A DNA stretch of 64,000 nucleotides from Candidatus Corynebacterium faecigallinarum (GTDB taxonomy: Bacteria > Actinomycetota > Actinomycetes > Mycobacteriales > Mycobacteriaceae), in the NCBI GenBank assembly GCA_019120175.1, contig DWVP01000013.1, positions 22,068-86,067 of the forward strand, in the 5' to 3' direction. Positions 62,808-64,000 of this stretch are shown piece by piece (the stretch's first letter is position 1; each line of letters begins with the position of its first letter). A program made the translations under genes and the position numbers. Under the pieces are notes generated by a model. That model was not told where the DNA came from. It ran no database searches and saw nothing but the letters and a program-made list of their open reading frames with translations.

Positions 62808-63239
62808 ATGTCCACCAAGAACAAGAACCTTCGCAAGGCTCGCAACGCCGGACGTGTCACGAGTGTGCTCGGACTCGCATTCCTAGGTGCTGCAGGGAGC
62901 AGCTGGTTCGCTATCCGCCAGCAGCTGCTTTCTGAAGGCATCACCGTGCACGACGACGTGAAGTCTCTGGCAGGGAAGAAGGTGGGGAACCCGGTCACCG
63001 CCTATGCCCAGGCCGACATCGTCAACAAGCACGCCCTGGCGCAGAGCGGTGGAAAGCCCTTTGCTGAGTTGCCGATGGATGATCCCGCACGTGAGGTGGC
63101 TCTGATGGCGGCGAACGTGCGCTCGTCCCTGCTGACTTCTGTTCTCTCTTTCGGCCTCTCGGGCCTCGCCGCCGGGGTAGGGGCGACTGCCGTCGTCGCA
63201 GGTAGGGGATTGAAAAAGGTCGCCGCCTCCGCCGAGTAG
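62808..63239 (+). CDS. small two-segment membrane protein of unknown function
   Basis: The 143-aa protein has a basic N-terminus, one membrane segment near residues 16-34, an outside-type loop with VHDDVKSLAGKKVGNPVTAYAQADIVNKHA, and a second membrane segment near 105-132. Similar corynebacterial proteins are often mis-annotated as LigA dioxygenase-like; no catalytic site supports that. GAAAGGA precedes the ATG. The gap from 62667 to 62807 is AT-richer than the rest and probably holds its promoter. A long inverted repeat follows the stop. Confidence 0.7.
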   Translation: MSTKNKNLRKARNAGRVTSVLGLAFLGAAGSSWFAIRQQLLSEGITVHDDVKSLAGKKVGNPVTAYAQADIVNKHALAQSGGKPFAELPMDDPAREVALMAANVRSSLLTSVLSFGLSGLAAGVGATAVVAGRGLKKVAASAE

Positions 63240-63263
63240 AGAATTGCCCGCAGGGGACCCCAG

Positions 63264-63313
63264 ACACGACTAAACCGTGGTCCCGATCGTCATCGGGGCC
63301 ACGGTTGTCGTGT
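63264..63313. terminator. long inverted repeat between convergent genes
   Basis: ACACGA...TCGTGT closes a hairpin whose inner helices are AACCGTGG/CCACGGTT and CCGAT/ATCGG, with loop CGTC (63288-63291). It lies after the stop at 63239 and before the convergent repeat protein, so it can stop transcripts from both sides. A T-run is lacking. Confidence 0.65.
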
Positions 63314-63386
63314 TGCTGCGGTCACTCAGATCCGTTATCACGTGAGCTCACGGAGAGTGACGGTCCGGTACTGGATCACCTGCTGA

Positions 63387-63725
63387 TCACAGGCTGCTGG
63401 AGATGGAGTCCAGGAGGGACTCGGCAGAAGCAGCATTCTCGCCGTTCTCCGAGGCGGGGGCCTCGCCAGGAGCATCGGCGGGAGCCTCGGCCTGCGGGGC
63501 GTCGGCCGGTGCCTCACCCTGTGGCATCTCGGAGGGAGCCTCACCCTGCGGTGCCTCGGGGGCGGAACCCGGAGCGTTCTCTGCGCCGTCCGTTGCCGGC
63601 TGCTGGGACTCGAGACCCTCAGTGCCCTGTGCAGGCTGCTCGGCGGCCGGCTGTGCCTGCTCCGGGAATCCCTGGAGGTGATCGGCGAACTGCTGGAAAG
63701 GCTCGATGAGGCCGTTGATGTCCAT
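63387..63725 (-). CDS. acidic Pro/Glu/Ala repeat protein, candidate small envelope protein
   Basis: The 112-aa protein begins with a possible amphipathic helix (MDINGLIEPFQQFADHLQG), continues through imperfect nine-residue repeats (PQGEAPSEM, PQGEAPADA, PQAEAPADA, then PGEAPASE) and ends SAESLLDSISSSL. It is strongly acidic, has no classic signal peptide and lacks a known domain. It resembles in size and composition the small secreted or envelope-associated proteins of corynebacteria such as PorH/PorA, but direct homology is not visible. AAGGAG precedes the ATG at 63725. TAGATT (63781-63786) is a likely -10. Confidence 0.6.
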   Translation of the reverse strand: MDINGLIEPFQQFADHLQGFPEQAQPAAEQPAQGTEGLESQQPATDGAENAPGSAPEAPQGEAPSEMPQGEAPADAPQAEAPADAPGEAPASENGENAASAESLLDSISSSL

Positions 63726-63865
63726 GTTGGTGGACTCCTTTCGGTTGAGGAAGGCCGTCTGTGTGGCGGCCACGTGAACGAATCTACGAAGTGTTCTTGT
63801 TTTCTCACTCGGGGCCAACGTAGAGTCGCCGGACAGCTCGCTGAATATTCCGGGCACATGACTGA

Positions 63866-63971
63866 TCTCACTCGAAGTGAGACGTTTCTCAGCCATTCTG
63901 AGACTACTGAACAGCGGTAACGTCAGATATGCGGTGAACAGCCGCGCCGCTCCTTCTCACCTATTGTGAGA
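63866..63971. promoter_or_regulatory. cluster of three 17-bp inverted repeats (TCTCA-N7-TGAGA)
   Basis: Three sites share the 6-5-6 form TCTCAx-N5-xTGAGA: 63866-63882 (TCTCAC-TCGAA-GTGAGA), 63887-63903 (TCTCAG-CCATT-CTGAGA) and 63955-63971 (TCTCAC-CTATT-GTGAGA). The first two start 21 bp apart, two helical turns. A half-site TCTCAC recurs at 63803-63808. They flank the upstream end of the acidic repeat gene and may serve a divergent gene beyond the window. No known corynebacterial regulator site matches from memory. Confidence 0.55.
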
Positions 63972-64000
63972 CTTCCGTAATCTTCAGACGGAGGAGTGTG

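Noticed and set aside
1-64000. CRISPR array, transposase or prophage
   Set aside because: No regularly spaced direct repeats of 24-40 bp, transposase or phage structural gene was found by eye.

Overview
The window is a high-GC chromosomal stretch from a Corynebacterium. The block hydrolase–secA2–odhI–ftsR–MerR, then gnd, the thi genes, ndh and a ufaA-type methyltransferase runs in the order I remember from C. glutamicum. Codon third positions are strongly G/C. Many genes have a TAnnnT -10 hexamer 6-8 nt before the start codon, the signature of the leaderless mRNAs common in this genus. No phage, transposase, integrase or CRISPR array is visible.

Layout. (1) 0.2-3.7 kb: a circularly permuted ATP-grasp, alpha-E and transglutaminase-like triplet of unknown product. 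(2) 3.7-10.4 kb: hotdog protein, tRNA-Pro(GGG) with terminator, RraA-like protein, hydrolase, secA2, odhI (2-oxoglutarate dehydrogenase inhibitor) and two MerR regulators. (3) 10.4-17.9 kb, minus strand: gnd, a DEAD-box helicase with a long disordered N-terminus, two CNNM/CorC-type membrane proteins, a putative DNA glycosylase and a membrane-anchored protein. (4) 18.1-25.7 kb: two small genes, a TPP-riboswitch-controlled thiM-thiE-thiD/tenA operon, type II NADH dehydrogenase and a methyltransferase. (5) 25.7-32.5 kb: FAD dehydrogenase, amidase, phosphoribosyltransferase, ketopantoate-reductase-like protein and a BCCT osmolyte transporter. (6) 32.6-42.2 kb: poorly characterised genes, namely two membrane proteins, a 1005-aa helical-repeat (TPR-like) protein with an HSP90-family ATPase, GyrI-like and DUF4261 proteins, gene debris and a higBA toxin-antitoxin pair. 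(7) 42.2-49.7 kb: PfkB-type vitamin kinase, three META-like secreted proteins (one split by a frame change), an aminotransferase/MocR pair whose start codons overlap head to head, a HAD phosphatase and a MetX-like hydrolase. (8) 49.7-56.3 kb: penicillin-binding lipoprotein, beta-lactamase-like serine hydrolase with LysR regulator, GAP-family membrane protein and a two-component system. (9) 56.3-64 kb: methyltransferase, membrane protein, non-heme iron oxygenase, a shortened thiamine-binding protein, a stand-alone LigD phosphoesterase domain, a decayed DMT permease, class V aminotransferase, a PAP2/lipid-kinase fusion and an acidic repeat protein behind a cluster of inverted repeats.

How they fit together. 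Central metabolism is represented by gnd, odhI and ndh, and thiamine supply by the thi operon under TPP control. Envelope biology is represented by the penicillin-binding protein, serine hydrolase, PAP2/kinase fusion, methyltransferase, BCCT carrier and META proteins. The least understood and most interesting parts are the ATP-grasp triplet, the HSP90/helical-repeat pair, the shared start-codon promoter at 45.09 kb, and the triple 17-bp inverted repeat at the right edge. Assignments come from reading motifs by eye; no database search was run.
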